Source of the DNA: Candidatus Krumholzibacteriota bacterium
Lineage (GTDB): Bacteria; Krumholzibacteriota; Krumholzibacteriia; Krumholzibacteriales; Krumholzibacteriaceae
Reading direction: 5' to 3'
DNA length: 6,790 nt
Assembly: GCA_030672805.1 (NCBI GenBank)
Contig: DAOVFR010000140.1
Location: forward strand, 1-6,790
Numbering within the stretch: position 1 is the first letter of the stretch; the number at the start of each line of letters is the position of its first letter. The notes beneath the pieces are model-generated. The model made no database searches. It saw only the letters and a program-made list of their open reading frames with translations, and was not told the origin of the DNA. Below, in pieces: positions 6,533-6,790 of this stretch. The translations under genes were made by a program, and so were the position numbers.

Positions 6533-6790
6533 TCAGGCCGATTCGATCAGAAAAAGGGGCTGGCCGAACTCAACGGGCCTGGTGTCCTCCACGAGGATCC
6601 TCGTGATGATCCCGTTGGTGTCCGACTCTATCTCGTTCATGAGCTTCATCGCCTCGATGATGCAGATGACGTTTCCAACTTCGACCATCTGCCCCACCTC
6701 CACGAACGGTTCGGCATCCGGGTTTGCCGAACGGTAGAACGTACCTACCATCGGCGATACGATCTGCTTGGTATCAGGCGGGATCCCCCG
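6533..6790 (-). CDS. accB: Biotin carboxyl carrier protein of acetyl-CoA carboxylase, C-terminal biotinyl domain (runs off right edge)
   Basis: AccB carries the covalently bound biotin that shuttles carboxyl groups from AccC to the carboxyltransferase AccA/AccD. The last 85 codons plus the stop are in the window. They form a complete biotinyl domain: SPMVGTFYRS, which includes the thumb-type insertion of bacterial AccB, then PFVEVGQMVEVG, then the biotinylation motif EAMKLMNEIE. The acceptor lysine codon is at 6644-6646, and the C-terminal PVEFGQPLFLIE is typical. The start and the Ala/Pro-rich linker lie outside the window, so full length cannot be judged. The thumb sequence and the linked accC favour AccB over other biotin carriers such as oxaloacetate decarboxylase subunits. 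The gene ends at a TGA, after which the same frame stays open up to pilT. Confidence 0.96.
   Translation of the reverse strand, partial: RGIPPDTKQIVSPMVGTFYRSANPDAEPFVEVGQMVEVGNVICIIEAMKLMNEIESDTNGIITRILVEDTRPVEFGQPLFLIESA

Overview
All six recognisable genes lie on the minus strand and form one run of housekeeping genes from a chromosome of moderately high GC (high 50s by eye). In transcription order (right to left): accB (3' end only), pilT, accC, a thiD2-thiE fusion gene, ftsK and rimO (5' part only). The organism is a bacterium. It has type II fatty-acid synthesis fed by a multisubunit acetyl-CoA carboxylase, thiamin synthesis, a type IV pilus-type ATPase and a short-linker FtsK. A PilT suggests a diderm with type IV pili, and the closing PilT motif resembles those I recall from delta-proteobacterial and acidobacterial proteins. 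The window does not fix the phylum.

Layout. 6790-6533: end of accB with an intact biotinylation site. 6532-6392: a 141-nt gap that stays open in the accB frame and could encode a 45-residue CxxC peptide (doubtful). 6391-5258: pilT, with the only strong Shine-Dalgarno sequence seen here. 5249-3906: accC, 8 nt after pilT. 3899-2733: thiD2-thiE, 6 nt after accC. 2732-2676: a 57-nt AT-rich gap. 2675-531: ftsK. 544-1: rimO, overlapping ftsK by 14 nt and running off the left edge.

The tight spacing of pilT-accC-thiD2/thiE and of ftsK-rimO implies co-transcription and translational coupling. AccB carries biotin and AccC carboxylates it, so these two act together. The others serve unrelated tasks: pilus retraction, joining of the two thiamin halves, chromosome segregation at division, and ribosomal protein S12 modification. 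The unusual points are the pilT gene splitting accB from accC, the thiD2-thiE gene downstream, and the possible small CxxC ORF. I see no mobile element, CRISPR array, RNA gene, phage gene or clearly new system. Most of the window is ordinary core genome.
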